Origin: Microbacterium sp. CSI-V
GTDB taxonomy: Bacteria > Actinomycetota > Actinomycetes > Actinomycetales > Microbacteriaceae
Direction of reading: 5' to 3'
NCBI RefSeq assembly: GCF_001984105.1
Contig: NZ_MTQM01000009.1
Span: 1,054,001-1,118,000, forward strand
Length of the DNA: 64,000 nucleotides
Shown: positions 8,718-16,744 of the stretch, piece after piece
How positions within the stretch are numbered: the stretch's first letter is position 1
How the letters are laid out: each line of letters starts with the position of its first letter
Made by a program: the position numbers and the translations under genes
The notes under the pieces: model-generated
Seen by the model: the letters and a program-made list of their open reading frames with translations, nothing else
Database searches by the model: none
Told to the model about the DNA's origin: nothing

Positions 8718-9665
8718 TCAATCCTTCGAACGCAGCAGACGGAACTGCAGCAGGCTGAGCAGCGCGATCGCTAGGAACAGCAGGTAGCTGGCGGCGGATG
8801 CCGTGCCGTACTGCCCGAAGCCGAACTGCTTGAACGTGTAATAGGCCACCGAGAGGGTGGAGTTGAGCGGGCCGCCCTGGGTCATCACGAAGGCCTCCTC
8901 GAAGAACTGCAGGAACCCGACCGAGATGAGCACGGCCCCCAGCAGCAGCGTCGGACGCAGCAGCGGGAGGGTGACCGAGGTCAGACGCCGCCACGACGAC
9001 GCGCCGTCCATGAGGGCGGCCTCCTTGACGTCGGTGGGGATCGCCTGGAGGCCCGCGAGGAAGATCACCATGAGCGTTCCGACGTTGCGCCACACCGCCA
9101 TCGCGATGAGCGACGGAAGCGCGGTGCGGGTGTCGTTGAGCCAATCGGGCCCCTGGATGCCGATGATCGCGAGCGCCGAGTTCAACAGCCCCTCGGGCTG
9201 CAGGATGTAGCGCCACACGACCGCCACCGCGACGATGCTCGTCACGACGGGGGCGTAGAAACCCACGCGCAGGACCGACACGATGCGTCCGCCGCTGGAG
9301 TTCAGCGCCAGCGCGAGCGCGAGGGCGACGGCCATGGTCACCGGGATGCCGACGATCACGAACGTCGCGGTCACGCCCAGCGAGGTGAGGAACACCGGAT
9401 CGCCCAGCACCGCGAGGTACTGGTCGAGCCCGACGAAGTTCACCGCGAACGGCGAACGGATGTCGCGCGCCCGGAAGTCGGTGAACGACATCGCGAAGGA
9501 GCCCACGATCGGCACGACCATGAACACCGCGAAGACCGCGACGAACGGCAGGGCGAAGCCCCAGGCGACCCATCCCTGGCGCCGGCGGCGGCTCGATGCC
9601 CCGCCGGCGCGGGCGCGACCGGGGGCCGGAACCCGTCCGGTCGCGCCCACGACTGCGTGCGTCAT
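8718..9665 (-). CDS. ABC sugar transporter permease (MalF-like)
   Basis: 315 residues. A cytosolic basic N-terminus is followed by about six membrane segments starting WVAWGFALPFVAVFAVFMVV. EAA-type loop KEAALMDGASSWRRLTSV. Forms the heterodimeric channel with the downstream permease. The start is taken at ATG 9665, 4 bases after the stop of the binding-protein gene, so translation is probably coupled. The longer upstream frame overlaps the binding-protein gene and lacks family similarity. Confidence 0.9.
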   Translation of the reverse strand: MTHAVVGATGRVPAPGRARAGGASSRRRRQGWVAWGFALPFVAVFAVFMVVPIVGSFAMSFTDFRARDIRSPFAVNFVGLDQYLAVLGDPVFLTSLGVTATFVIVGIPVTMAVALALALALNSSGGRIVSVLRVGFYAPVVTSIVAVAVVWRYILQPEGLLNSALAIIGIQGPDWLNDTRTALPSLIAMAVWRNVGTLMVIFLAGLQAIPTDVKEAALMDGASSWRRLTSVTLPLLRPTLLLGAVLISVGFLQFFEEAFVMTQGGPLNSTLSVAYYTFKQFGFGQYGTASAASYLLFLAIALLSLLQFRLLRSKD

Positions 9666-9669
9666 GATC

Positions 9670-10932
9670 TCAGCCCAGGCCCAGCTGGTCGGCGGTGGCC
9701 TGGAGCTCCTTGAGACCGTCGGCCGGGCTCTGCTGTCCGAGGCGGATCTTCTCCAGCATCGCGTCACCGGCCGCGGCGACCTGCACCCACGTGGTGGTGG
9801 CCGGAACCGACTTGGCGGTCTCCAGCTGCGTGCCGAAGGCCGCGAGGGTCTTCGACGAGGCCAGGGCGTCGGACTTCCAGGCGTCCTGCACCGAGGGCAG
9901 GTCTCCGGTCGCCTCGTACCACGCGGCCTGGGTGTCGGGCTGGGTCAGCCACTGGACGAGCTTCCACGCGCTGGCGGCGTTGTCGGAGGTGTCGAACACG
10001 GCGAGGTTCGCCCCGCCGCTGAACGACGTGGACGACTCCTTCGTCGGCAGCACCGCGGTGGCGAATTTGTCGCTGAAGCCCGCGCCGCCGAGCTCCTCGA
10101 GCTGTCCGATGAGGAACGGGCCGTCGATCAGCATGGGGGTTGCGCCCGAGACGAAGTCCGCCTCCTGCGCTCCGGCCGAGCGATCGGCCGCGGGGTTGGC
10201 GATGCCGTCGGTGTAGAAGCTCTGGTAGTACTCGAGCGCCTCGACGGTCTCGGGGGTGTCGAGGGTCCACTCCGAACCGTTCTCCAGCTCCGCACCGTTG
10301 GACCACGGCATCCACAGGTTGCCCTGGAAGGAGTCGTTGCCAGCCGGCAGGCGCATGCCGTACTGGGCGCCGCCCTTGGCCTGCATGTCGGCGGCCATCT
10401 GCTTCAGCTCGTCCCACGTGGTGGGCGCCTCGTTCCAGCCCGCCTGCGCGGCGATGTCGGTGCGGTAGTAGAGCACGCGGGTGTCGACGTACCACGGCAC
10501 GCCGGTCGCGCGGTCGTCGATCATCGTCGAGTCGATCGCGCCGGGGAAGATGCCGTCGGTGGAGAGGTCCGTGGGAACCGTCTGCAGCGCGTCGCCGAAA
10601 TCGGCCATCCAAGTGGAGCCGACCATCGCGAGGTCGGGGGTGTTGCCGCCCGCGATCGCGGTCTGGAACTTGCTGTACGCGGCATCCCACGGCACCGGGG
10701 TGACCTCGACGGTGACGCCCGGGTTGGCCTCCTCGAACTGCTTCACGAAAGCCGGCAGCGCCTCGCCCTCGGCACCCATCGCCCACATCGTGAGCGTGCC
10801 GTCGGCCTTGGCGTCACCGATCGTGGAGGCCTCGGCGGCACCGGGGCCGGAATCGGAGGTGCGTCCGCACCCGGTCAGCGCGATCGCGGCCGCCGCGACA
10901 ACGGCGACGGCGCCCCATCGGGTCATTCTCAT
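9670..10932 (-). CDS. ABC transporter sugar-binding lipoprotein (family 1)
   Basis: 420 residues. Lipoprotein signal peptide MRMTRWGAVAVVAAAAIALTGC with lipobox LTGC. The body has family 1 solute-binding features: GTLTMWAMGAEGEALPAF, NPGVTVEVTPVPWDAAYSKF, then DLAMVGSTWMADF. ATG 10932 is preceded by GAGGAGGAACACG, an excellent ribosome site. It captures an oligosaccharide at the cell surface for the two downstream permeases. The ligand is unknown; co-location with a GH3 enzyme and a secreted glycoamylase-fold hydrolase suggests a beta-linked glucan fragment. Confidence 0.9.
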   Translation of the reverse strand: MRMTRWGAVAVVAAAAIALTGCGRTSDSGPGAAEASTIGDAKADGTLTMWAMGAEGEALPAFVKQFEEANPGVTVEVTPVPWDAAYSKFQTAIAGGNTPDLAMVGSTWMADFGDALQTVPTDLSTDGIFPGAIDSTMIDDRATGVPWYVDTRVLYYRTDIAAQAGWNEAPTTWDELKQMAADMQAKGGAQYGMRLPAGNDSFQGNLWMPWSNGAELENGSEWTLDTPETVEALEYYQSFYTDGIANPAADRSAGAQEADFVSGATPMLIDGPFLIGQLEELGGAGFSDKFATAVLPTKESSTSFSGGANLAVFDTSDNAASAWKLVQWLTQPDTQAAWYEATGDLPSVQDAWKSDALASSKTLAAFGTQLETAKSVPATTTWVQVAAAGDAMLEKIRLGQQSPADGLKELQATADQLGLG

Positions 10933-10981
10933 CGTGTTCCTCCTCGAACGGGCGCCCGTCGTCGGACGCGGTGTCTCGCAC

Positions 10982-11011
10982 AGTTTAAGCGCATAACTCA
11001 CGCCACGGCAA
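10982..11011 (-). promoter_or_regulatory. Promoter of the sugar ABC operon
   Basis: On the minus strand: TTGCCG (11011-11006), an 18-base spacer, then TAAACT (10987-10982), giving a transcription start near 10975 and a leader of about 43 bases. The GCGC-centred element in the spacer (GTTATGCGCTTAAAC) is a weak, imperfect match to a LacI-type operator overlapping the promoter. Confidence 0.5.
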
Positions 11012-11037
11012 CCGCCCTCTTCCCGTCCAGATCACGC

Positions 11038-11130
11038 GATCCGGTCGAACGCACACGCTGTGGTCGACCAGAACGTGTGCGCTCGGCCGGATCGTGTGCG
11101 CTCGGCCGGATCGTGAGCGCTCGGCGACGA
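11038..11130. repeat. Intergenic palindrome with 19-base tandem repeats (family A)
   Basis: The arms 11038-11057 and 11074-11093 are inverted copies matching at 18 of 20 positions, with a 16-base loop. The right arm then repeats in tandem with a 19-base period (11075-11093, 11094-11112, and a degenerate copy from 11113). The core GGTCGARCGCACACG recurs in the palindrome at 13592-13661. It lies between the tetR stop and the ABC operon promoter. No coding potential is seen. Confidence 0.75.
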
Positions 11131-11159
11131 GGACAGACGAGACCGGGATGCGGGGGGCC

Positions 11160-11765
11160 TCAGGCAGGCGGCTGGAGGTACCCGCGTACGAACTCGGCGA
11201 AGTGCGCGGGCATGTCGACCGAATCGTCGAGGAGCCACTGCTGCTGCAGCCCGTCCATGACGGCGCCGAGGAGACGGGCGGCGCGATCGGGGTCGATGTC
11301 GGGCCGCACCTCCCCCGCAGCCTGCCCCGCGCGCAGGAGCTCGGCGGCGCGCCGGGCACTGTCGCGGTAGCGGGAGGCGAACGCGGTGTGCGAGGGATGA
11401 TCGGGGTCGCTCGCCTCGGCGACGACCACGGTGTAGAGCGCGGTGAGGCCGCGGGCGGTGGCGTTGTGGGCGACCACCTTGCCCATCTGCTCGACGAGGG
11501 TGTGCTCCGCGGGGTCGCCGGCCGCGGCCCGGACGCGCTCGTCGCGCTGGCGCAGCACCTCGGCGAACAGCTCCTCCTTCGTTGCGAAGTGGTGCAGGAG
11601 CCCGGCGGGGGTCAACCCGACGCGCTTGGCGACCTCGCGCAGCGATCCGCTCGTCACTCCCGACCGCGCGAAGACGACCATGGCCTCGTCGACGATCCGC
11701 TGGCGGCGCTGGAGCCCCTTCGGGTAGCTCCCCCGCGGGGCGCGCGGCATCCCCTCGTCCGTCAT
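11160..11765 (-). CDS. TetR family transcriptional regulator
   Basis: 201 residues. N-terminal helix-turn-helix RIVDEAMVVFARSGVTSGSL then REVAKRVGLTPAGLLHHFATKEELF (about residues 18-62), a typical TetR DNA-binding domain, followed by an all-helical ligand domain. ATG 11765 is preceded by GGGAGGAGACGG. It lies 66 bases downstream of the glycoamylase gene on the same strand and upstream of the ABC operon. It may regulate one of these; its ligand is unknown. Confidence 0.85.
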   Translation of the reverse strand: MTDEGMPRAPRGSYPKGLQRRQRIVDEAMVVFARSGVTSGSLREVAKRVGLTPAGLLHHFATKEELFAEVLRQRDERVRAAAGDPAEHTLVEQMGKVVAHNATARGLTALYTVVVAEASDPDHPSHTAFASRYRDSARRAAELLRAGQAAGEVRPDIDPDRAARLLGAVMDGLQQQWLLDDSVDMPAHFAEFVRGYLQPPA

Positions 11766-11783
11766 CCGTCTCCTCCCGCACAC

Positions 11784-11820
11784 ACCGATGCCCGGTCCCG
11801 TGAGGGTACCGGGCATCGGT
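11784..11820 (-). terminator. Terminator-like hairpin after the glycoamylase gene
   Basis: Perfect 13-base inverted repeat ACCGATGCCCGGT (11784-11796) and ACCGGGCATCGGT (11808-11820), immediately downstream of the glycoamylase stop and upstream of tetR. It probably separates the two transcription units. There is no long U-tract. Confidence 0.55.
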
Positions 11821-11831
11821 CGGGCAGTCGG

Positions 11832-13430
11832 TCAGTGGCGGCGCGTGCCCCAGGACGAGCCGAACACCTGCTGCTCCATCGCGGGACGCAACCGCTGCTC
11901 GAGCTCGTCGTCGACGAAGTAGTCCTTGAGGGTGTCGCCGGTCAGGGCGTTGCCGATCGCGGCCAGGATCATCGACTGATCCAGCGACAGGTACCGCTTC
12001 GCGATCGTGTCGCTCTTCACCGCAACGGCGTCGTAGAAGCCGCCGGGGCCGTAAGCGCCGAGCTTCTTCTCGATGCCGCGGAGGTTCTTGAGCACGCCCG
12101 GGCGGTCGTACGGGAGGGCCAGGAAGGCCGCGTGCGGCGTCACCACGCCGTCGCCGAAGGTCGGGTCGGGGTTGGTTCCGGTGGTGCAGCCGGGGCGGTC
12201 GATGTCGACGTCGGTCTTCTCGGCATCCGAGGTGTATCCGTCCGAGCGGATGCCGGCGATGTCGACGCCGTACTCGCTGTAGCCGCCGAACGGGTTGCTG
12301 GCCGGCGAGAAGCCCCAGTAGCCGTAGCCGGCCTCATCGAGGCCGTGCCGCTTCTGGACCGCGACCGTGATCGGGTGGTTCAGCGCCCACGAGCGCGGCC
12401 CCCACTCGGCCTCGGGCACGAGGAGGTCGGGCATGAGCGACTCGAACATGCTGCCGCCCCAGCTCGGCACGAACGACATGCCACCTGAGGAGTACACGCC
12501 CTCGTACACGTCGATGCCGTCGTAGGTCCGCGTCTGCCCGGTGGGCAGCTGCTCCTGCCAGGCCCAGTCGCAGCCCGCGGGCATGGTCCGGTGCGTGCCG
12601 TACAGGGCCGTCGCCGGGATGCCGCCCTGCGCGATGCCGAGATACGTCGCGATGCGGCTCTCGCTCACCGTGGTGTCGTAGTGGTGGCAGGTGTAGAACG
12701 CCTGCGCGCCGCTGCCGTTGTACATCGGCGCCTTGATCGCGCAGCCGTCGCCCGGGGGCTCCTCCCAGAATCCGCCGCGGTTGGTGCCCGCCGGGAGTCC
12801 CGGCGCCCCGGCCGGGTCGAAGAACGCCGAGAAGTCCATCGACTCGTACAGCGCGTCGGCGCGGTCGGCGAGCGTCGGCTCGGCCTCGCGGACGATGCGG
12901 AGCGCCGCGGCGAGCCACCCGTTGTCCACGGTGCTGAGGAACGGGTGGATGACCTCGCCCGAGGTCGGGAAGATCTCCAGCTTCGCGCCGGTGTCGGGGG
13001 CGTACCAGTTGTAGTACATGCCGCTGCCGTCGTTGCGCTCCATGCGCTCGAGGGTCGAGACGGTCGCGGTGAGACGTTCGCGAGCCTCGTCGGCGCCGAT
13101 GATGCCGAGGTCTCGCGCGGTCACGGTCGACCACAGGTACCCGCCGATGTTCGTCGGCGAGGTGTAGCCGGAGGCCGTGGCGGCATCCAGGTCTCCCCCG
13201 ATGTTGTCGTCGGGGAGTCCGGTGTCGGCGTGCGCCATGGCGGCCATCGACGTCCAGGTGTCCTGGGCGTAGCGCAGCAGCTCGCGGGCGCCGGGTCCGG
13301 TTCCCGCACCGATCGGTGCTCCGGCGTGCGGGGGCGGCCCCGGCGGGGCGGCGGTCGCGGGACCGGCGGCGAACAGACCACCCACGACGAGACTCGCGAT
13401 CGCGGTGGATGCCAAGCGGGTGTGCTTCAT
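11832..13430 (-). CDS. Secreted glycoamylase-fold glucanase (PF10091, GH144-like)
   Basis: 532 residues. Sec signal peptide MKHTRLASTAIASLVVGGLF with cleavage near ATAAPP (about residue 27). The body has the (alpha/alpha)6 glycoamylase pattern: STVTARDLGIIGADEARERL, YYNWYAPDTG, TVDNGWLAAALRIV, SFVPSWGGSMFESLMPDLLV, GYWGFSPASNPFGGYSEYGV and a C-terminal DGVVTPHAAFLALPYD. Such proteins were once called glucoamylases; characterised members of GH144 are endo-beta-1,2-glucanases. SD GAGGAG precedes the ATG. It probably releases oligosaccharides outside the cell for the ABC/GH3 system next to it. Substrate is inferred from family and context. Confidence 0.8.
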   Translation of the reverse strand: MKHTRLASTAIASLVVGGLFAAGPATAAPPGPPPHAGAPIGAGTGPGARELLRYAQDTWTSMAAMAHADTGLPDDNIGGDLDAATASGYTSPTNIGGYLWSTVTARDLGIIGADEARERLTATVSTLERMERNDGSGMYYNWYAPDTGAKLEIFPTSGEVIHPFLSTVDNGWLAAALRIVREAEPTLADRADALYESMDFSAFFDPAGAPGLPAGTNRGGFWEEPPGDGCAIKAPMYNGSGAQAFYTCHHYDTTVSESRIATYLGIAQGGIPATALYGTHRTMPAGCDWAWQEQLPTGQTRTYDGIDVYEGVYSSGGMSFVPSWGGSMFESLMPDLLVPEAEWGPRSWALNHPITVAVQKRHGLDEAGYGYWGFSPASNPFGGYSEYGVDIAGIRSDGYTSDAEKTDVDIDRPGCTTGTNPDPTFGDGVVTPHAAFLALPYDRPGVLKNLRGIEKKLGAYGPGGFYDAVAVKSDTIAKRYLSLDQSMILAAIGNALTGDTLKDYFVDDELEQRLRPAMEQQVFGSSWGTRRH

Positions 13431-13447
13431 GACGGGCTCTCCTCATC

Positions 13448-13458
13448 GAAAGCGCTCC
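13448..13458. promoter_or_regulatory. Candidate LacI-type operator
   Basis: GAAAGCGCTCC, a near-palindrome around AGCGCT, lies between the predicted promoter and the glycoamylase start. AGCGCT-centred sites are typical for actinobacterial LacI-family sugar repressors. It may link this gene to the LacI protein encoded at 4773-5906. Confidence 0.4.
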
Positions 13459-13483
13459 GGGGGGACGGAGCTCGGTGCCCAAA

Positions 13484-13511
13484 ACCTTACATGTGTGCGG
13501 TTTTTTCGCAA
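13484..13511 (-). promoter_or_regulatory. Promoter of the secreted glycoamylase gene
   Basis: Minus strand: TTGCGA (13511-13506), 16-base spacer, TAAGGT (13489-13484), in an unusually T/A-rich stretch for this genome. The predicted transcript starts near 13477, giving a leader of about 45 bases that contains the LacI-like site. Confidence 0.45.
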
Positions 13512-13591
13512 CCCGTTGCTCCGTGCGCCCCGCCCCTCGCCGCCCCGCGCCGTCCGACCCGCGCACCGCGCGCACGCCGCGCACCCCGCGA

Positions 13592-13661
13592 GCACATACG
13601 TTCGGGTCGAGCGCACACGTTCCGGGCGTCCCGTGCGTGTGCGTTCGACCCGAACGTGTGC
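13592..13661. repeat. Intergenic palindrome (family A, second copy)
   Basis: Left arm 13592-13616 and right arm 13639-13661 are inverted copies with one insertion and one mismatch. The core (TTCGGGTCGA then GCGCACACG) is shared with the palindrome at 11038-11130. It lies downstream of the ramB stop and upstream of the glycoamylase promoter. Confidence 0.72.
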
Positions 13662-13692
13662 ACTGGGCGCCGCGCCGTGGAGACGCGGTCCG

Positions 13693-15168
13693 TCACTTCG
13701 GGGCGTGGGCCTCCAGGAACTCGTACACCTCGGTCGTGTCGACGCCGGGGAACGCCCCGGTCGGGAGGGTCGCCAGGAGCGTGCGGGGGGTCCGCACGTT
13801 GGGCCAGGCGTTGTCGCGCCACGCGACCTCGAGGTCGGCGGGCGGACGCCGGCAGCACACCTCGACCGCGTGGCGCGAGACGCCGCGGTTGGGGGTGTCG
13901 CGCCCGCGGAACCACTTCGTGTCGTCGAAGCGCACCCCCACGCTCACCGAGTGCGCCCCCTCGCTCGACTGCTCGACGCGGGCCGTGCACCAGTACGTGC
14001 CGTTGCCGGTGTCGGTGTACTGGTAGTAGGGGTTGAAGCGGTCGTCCTCGTCGAAGACAACGCGGCTCGTCCACCGGCGGCAGCACATCTGCCCCTCGAT
14101 CGATCCGAGCCGGTCGGTGGGGAAGTTCACGTCGTCGTTCTCGTAGGCCTTCGTGATCGTCCCCGACTCGTGCACCTTGAGGAAGTGCACGGGGATGCCG
14201 AGATGCACCGTCGCGAGGTTGGTGAAGCGGTGCGCGGCCGTCTCGTACGACACCGAATACGTGTCGCGCAGGTCCTCGATGCTGAGCGCGCGGCGGGCCT
14301 TGGCCTCCGTCAGCGCCGCCACCGCGTGCGCCTCGGGGATGAGGAGGGCACCGGCGAGGTAGTTCGTCTCGACGCGCTGGCGCAGGAACTCGCCGTAGCT
14401 CTTGGGCTCGGTGTGCCCGAGCATGCGGCTCGACAGCGCCTGCAGCACCGACGCACGCGGGTCGCCCTTCGCCACCCGCGTCGACAGGTACAACCGCCCG
14501 TTCTTCACATCGGCGATGCTGCGCGTGGTCTGCGGCAGGTCGGGCACGTAGTGCAGCGAGAAGCCCAGGTAAGCCGCGATGTCGCTGGCCGCCCGCTGGG
14601 TGAGCGGGCCGCCGGGGTGGTCGACGGCGGCGAGGATCTCGGATGCCGTGCGCTCGAGCTCCGGGAAGTGGTTGTCCTGCGTGCGCATGAGGCGGCGGAG
14701 CGCGACGTTCGCCCGTCGCGCCTCCTCCGGGGTGGCGGACCGCTCGTCACGGAGCCGTTCGATCTCGGCCTGCAGGGCGAGCATCGCGGCGATCGCCTCG
14801 TCCGGCACGGTCTTGCCGACGCGGAACGGCGTGATGCCGAGCGCCTGGAACGTCGACCCGCGCATGGCGCGCTCGACCGCGATCTCCAGCGATGCGCGCT
14901 CATCGAGGGGCTCGGCATCCAGCAGGGCGTCGAGACCGGTGCCGAGGGCGCGGGCGATCGCCTGCAGGAGGGTGAGCTTCGCTTCGCGGCGACCTGTCTC
15001 GATCATCGACATCTGACTGGGCGCGCGGCCGACCGCCGCGGCGAGTTCGTCCAGCGTCATCCCGCGCGCCGTGCGCAGCTGGCGGATGCGTTTGCCGATC
15101 GTGAGCGTGTCCACGCTCTCATCGTCGGATGCCGCGGAGGCCGCGGTCAGGGAGACTCCGGTGTCCAT
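13693..15168 (-). CDS. ramB: RamB-like XRE regulator of acetate/glyoxylate metabolism
   Basis: 491 residues. XRE helix-turn-helix IGKRIRQLRTARGMTLDELA then VGRAPSQMSMIETGRREAKL (about residues 24-66), a central IrrE/M78-like region around QRVETNYLAGALLIPEAHAV, and a C-terminal short-chain-fatty-acid regulator domain containing CCRRWTSR and PNRGVSRHAVEVCCRRP. In Corynebacterium and Mycobacterium, RamB represses aceA and aceB, which are divergent here. The start ATG has no SD; GATCAT lies 6 bases upstream, suggesting a leaderless mRNA. Confidence 0.85.
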   Translation of the reverse strand: MDTGVSLTAASAASDDESVDTLTIGKRIRQLRTARGMTLDELAAAVGRAPSQMSMIETGRREAKLTLLQAIARALGTGLDALLDAEPLDERASLEIAVERAMRGSTFQALGITPFRVGKTVPDEAIAAMLALQAEIERLRDERSATPEEARRANVALRRLMRTQDNHFPELERTASEILAAVDHPGGPLTQRAASDIAAYLGFSLHYVPDLPQTTRSIADVKNGRLYLSTRVAKGDPRASVLQALSSRMLGHTEPKSYGEFLRQRVETNYLAGALLIPEAHAVAALTEAKARRALSIEDLRDTYSVSYETAAHRFTNLATVHLGIPVHFLKVHESGTITKAYENDDVNFPTDRLGSIEGQMCCRRWTSRVVFDEDDRFNPYYQYTDTGNGTYWCTARVEQSSEGAHSVSVGVRFDDTKWFRGRDTPNRGVSRHAVEVCCRRPPADLEVAWRDNAWPNVRTPRTLLATLPTGAFPGVDTTEVYEFLEAHAPK

Positions 15169-15174
15169 GTCGGG

Positions 15175-15203
15175 ATGATCTCACCGAAACAGAAGAACGA
15201 CAA
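15175..15203 (-). promoter_or_regulatory. Leaderless promoter of ramB
   Basis: Minus strand: TTGTCG (15203-15198), exactly 17 bases, then GATCAT (15180-15175), 6 bases before the ATG. The AT-rich segment ACAAAACTTCACAG at 15200-15213 between ramB and aceA weakly recalls RamB-bound sites of corynebacteria and could serve both genes. Confidence 0.45.
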
Positions 15204-15295
15204 AACTTCACAGCGGGTTTCTTGGTTCCGGCGGTGATTCTTCGCCGACAGTGGTCTCCACGGGCACCGATGCCCGGTACCCGAAGGAGGACGAC

Positions 15296-16612
15296 ATGAC
15301 GATCCAGGCCACCCCCGCCCAGCCGCCCCTGCGCCCCGGCGACCAGACCGAGACCGCCGATGAGATCCGCGCCGCGTGGGAGAACGACCCGCGGTGGGAC
15401 GGCATCGAGCGCACGTACTCGGCCGAAGACGTCGTCCGACTCCGCGGCAGCGTCCGCGAGGAATCCACGCTCGCCCGCCGCGGCGCGGAGAACCTCTGGA
15501 ACCTCCTCCACACCGAGGAGTACATCCGGGCCCTCGGCGCCTACACCGGCGGCCAGGCCGTGCAGCAGGTGCGCGCGGGCCTGAAGGCGATCTACCTCTC
15601 GGGCTGGCAGGTCGCCGCCGACGGCAACCTCGCGGGACAGACCTACCCCGACCAGAGCCTGTACCCCGCCAACTCCGTGCCCGCCGTGGTGCGCCGCATC
15701 AACAACGCGCTGCTGCGGCAGGACCAGATCGAGCGCGCCGAGGGCGAGATCACGCAGGACTGGCTCGCCCCGATCGTCGCCGACGCCGAGGCCGGCTTCG
15801 GCGGCCCGCTCAACGCCTACGAACTGGCGCAGTCGCTGATCCAGGCGGGGGCCGCCGGCATCCACTGGGAGGACCAGCTCGCGAGCGAGAAGAAGTGCGG
15901 CCACCTCGGCGGCAAGGTGCTCGTCCCCACCCAGCAGCACATCCGAACCCTCAACGCCGCCCGTCTCGCGGCCGACGTCGCGGGAGTCCCGACGGTGATC
16001 ATCGCGCGCACCGACGCCCTGGCGGCCGACCTGCTCACGAGCGACGTCGACCCGCGCGACGCGGAGTTCCTCACCGGCGAGCGCACGAGCGAGGGCTTCT
16101 ACCGGGTGCGCCCCGGCCTGGATGCCGTCATCTCGCGCGGCCTTGCCTTCGCCCCCTACGCCGACCTCATCTGGGTCGAGACGGGAGAGCCCGACATCGA
16201 GCTCGCCCGCGCCTTCGCCGAGGCGATCCACGCCCGCTACCCGGGCAAGCTCCTCGCCTACAACTGCTCGCCGAGCTTCAACTGGAAGCGCCACCTCGAC
16301 GACGAGCAGATCGCCACGTTCCAGGCCGACCTGGCCGCCCTCGGCTACGCCTTCCAGTTCATCACGCTGGCCGGCTTCCACGCCGTGAACCACTCGATGT
16401 TCGACCTCGCCCGCGGCTACGCCGAACGCGCCATGAGCGCGTACGTCGAGCTGCAGGAGGCCGAGTTCGCCGCCGAAGCGAACGGGTACACCGCCACGCG
16501 CCACCAGCGCGAGGCCGGCACCGGCTACTTCGACGTCGTCTCGACCGCGCTCAACCCCGACAGCGCCACGCTCGCCCTCGCCGGCTCCACCGAGACCGCG
16601 CAGTTCCACTGA
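15296..16612 (+). CDS. aceA: Isocitrate lyase
   Basis: 438 residues, the usual length of prokaryotic isocitrate lyases. Catalytic motif KKCGH at residues 199-203 (Cys201), preceded by the substrate/Mg loop [11 protein letters not shown]; later [16 protein letters not shown]. Splits isocitrate to glyoxylate and succinate in the glyoxylate shunt, allowing growth on acetate and fatty acids. ATG 15296 follows GAAGGAGGACGAC, a strong ribosome site; an upstream in-frame start at 15251 has none. Divergent from ramB and followed by malate synthase on the same strand. Confidence 0.97.
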   Translation: MTIQATPAQPPLRPGDQTETADEIRAAWENDPRWDGIERTYSAEDVVRLRGSVREESTLARRGAENLWNLLHTEEYIRALGAYTGGQAVQQVRAGLKAIYLSGWQVAADGNLAGQTYPDQSLYPANSVPAVVRRINNALLRQDQIERAEGEITQDWLAPIVADAEAGFGGPLNAYELAQSLIQAGAAGIHWEDQLASEKKCGHLGGKVLVPTQQHIRTLNAARLAADVAGVPTVIIARTDALAADLLTSDVDPRDAEFLTGERTSEGFYRVRPGLDAVISRGLAFAPYADLIWVETGEPDIELARAFAEAIHARYPGKLLAYNCSPSFNWKRHLDDEQIATFQADLAALGYAFQFITLAGFHAVNHSMFDLARGYAERAMSAYVELQEAEFAAEANGYTATRHQREAGTGYFDVVSTALNPDSATLALAGSTETAQFH

Positions 16613-16648
16613 CCCCTTCTCGCGAACCTCGTCCCCCTTTTCGCAGAT

Positions 16649-16703
16649 CATGTCCCATTTGTGGTCACTTCGGCGCCGCCTGAGCGACCACTTTGGGGAC
16701 ATG
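16649..16703. repeat. Intergenic palindrome between aceA and aceB (family C)
   Basis: Left arm CATGTCCCATTTGTGGTC (16649-16666) and right arm GACCACTTTGGGGACATG (16686-16703) are inverted repeats with a few mismatches in the middle. The loop is GC-rich. It ends 41 bases before the aceB start and has no U-tract. It may modulate aceB relative to aceA or be a dispersed repeat. Confidence 0.7.
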
Positions 16704-16744
16704 CTCCCCGGGGCCAGCCGCGATACAGACCGAAAGAGCTCATC

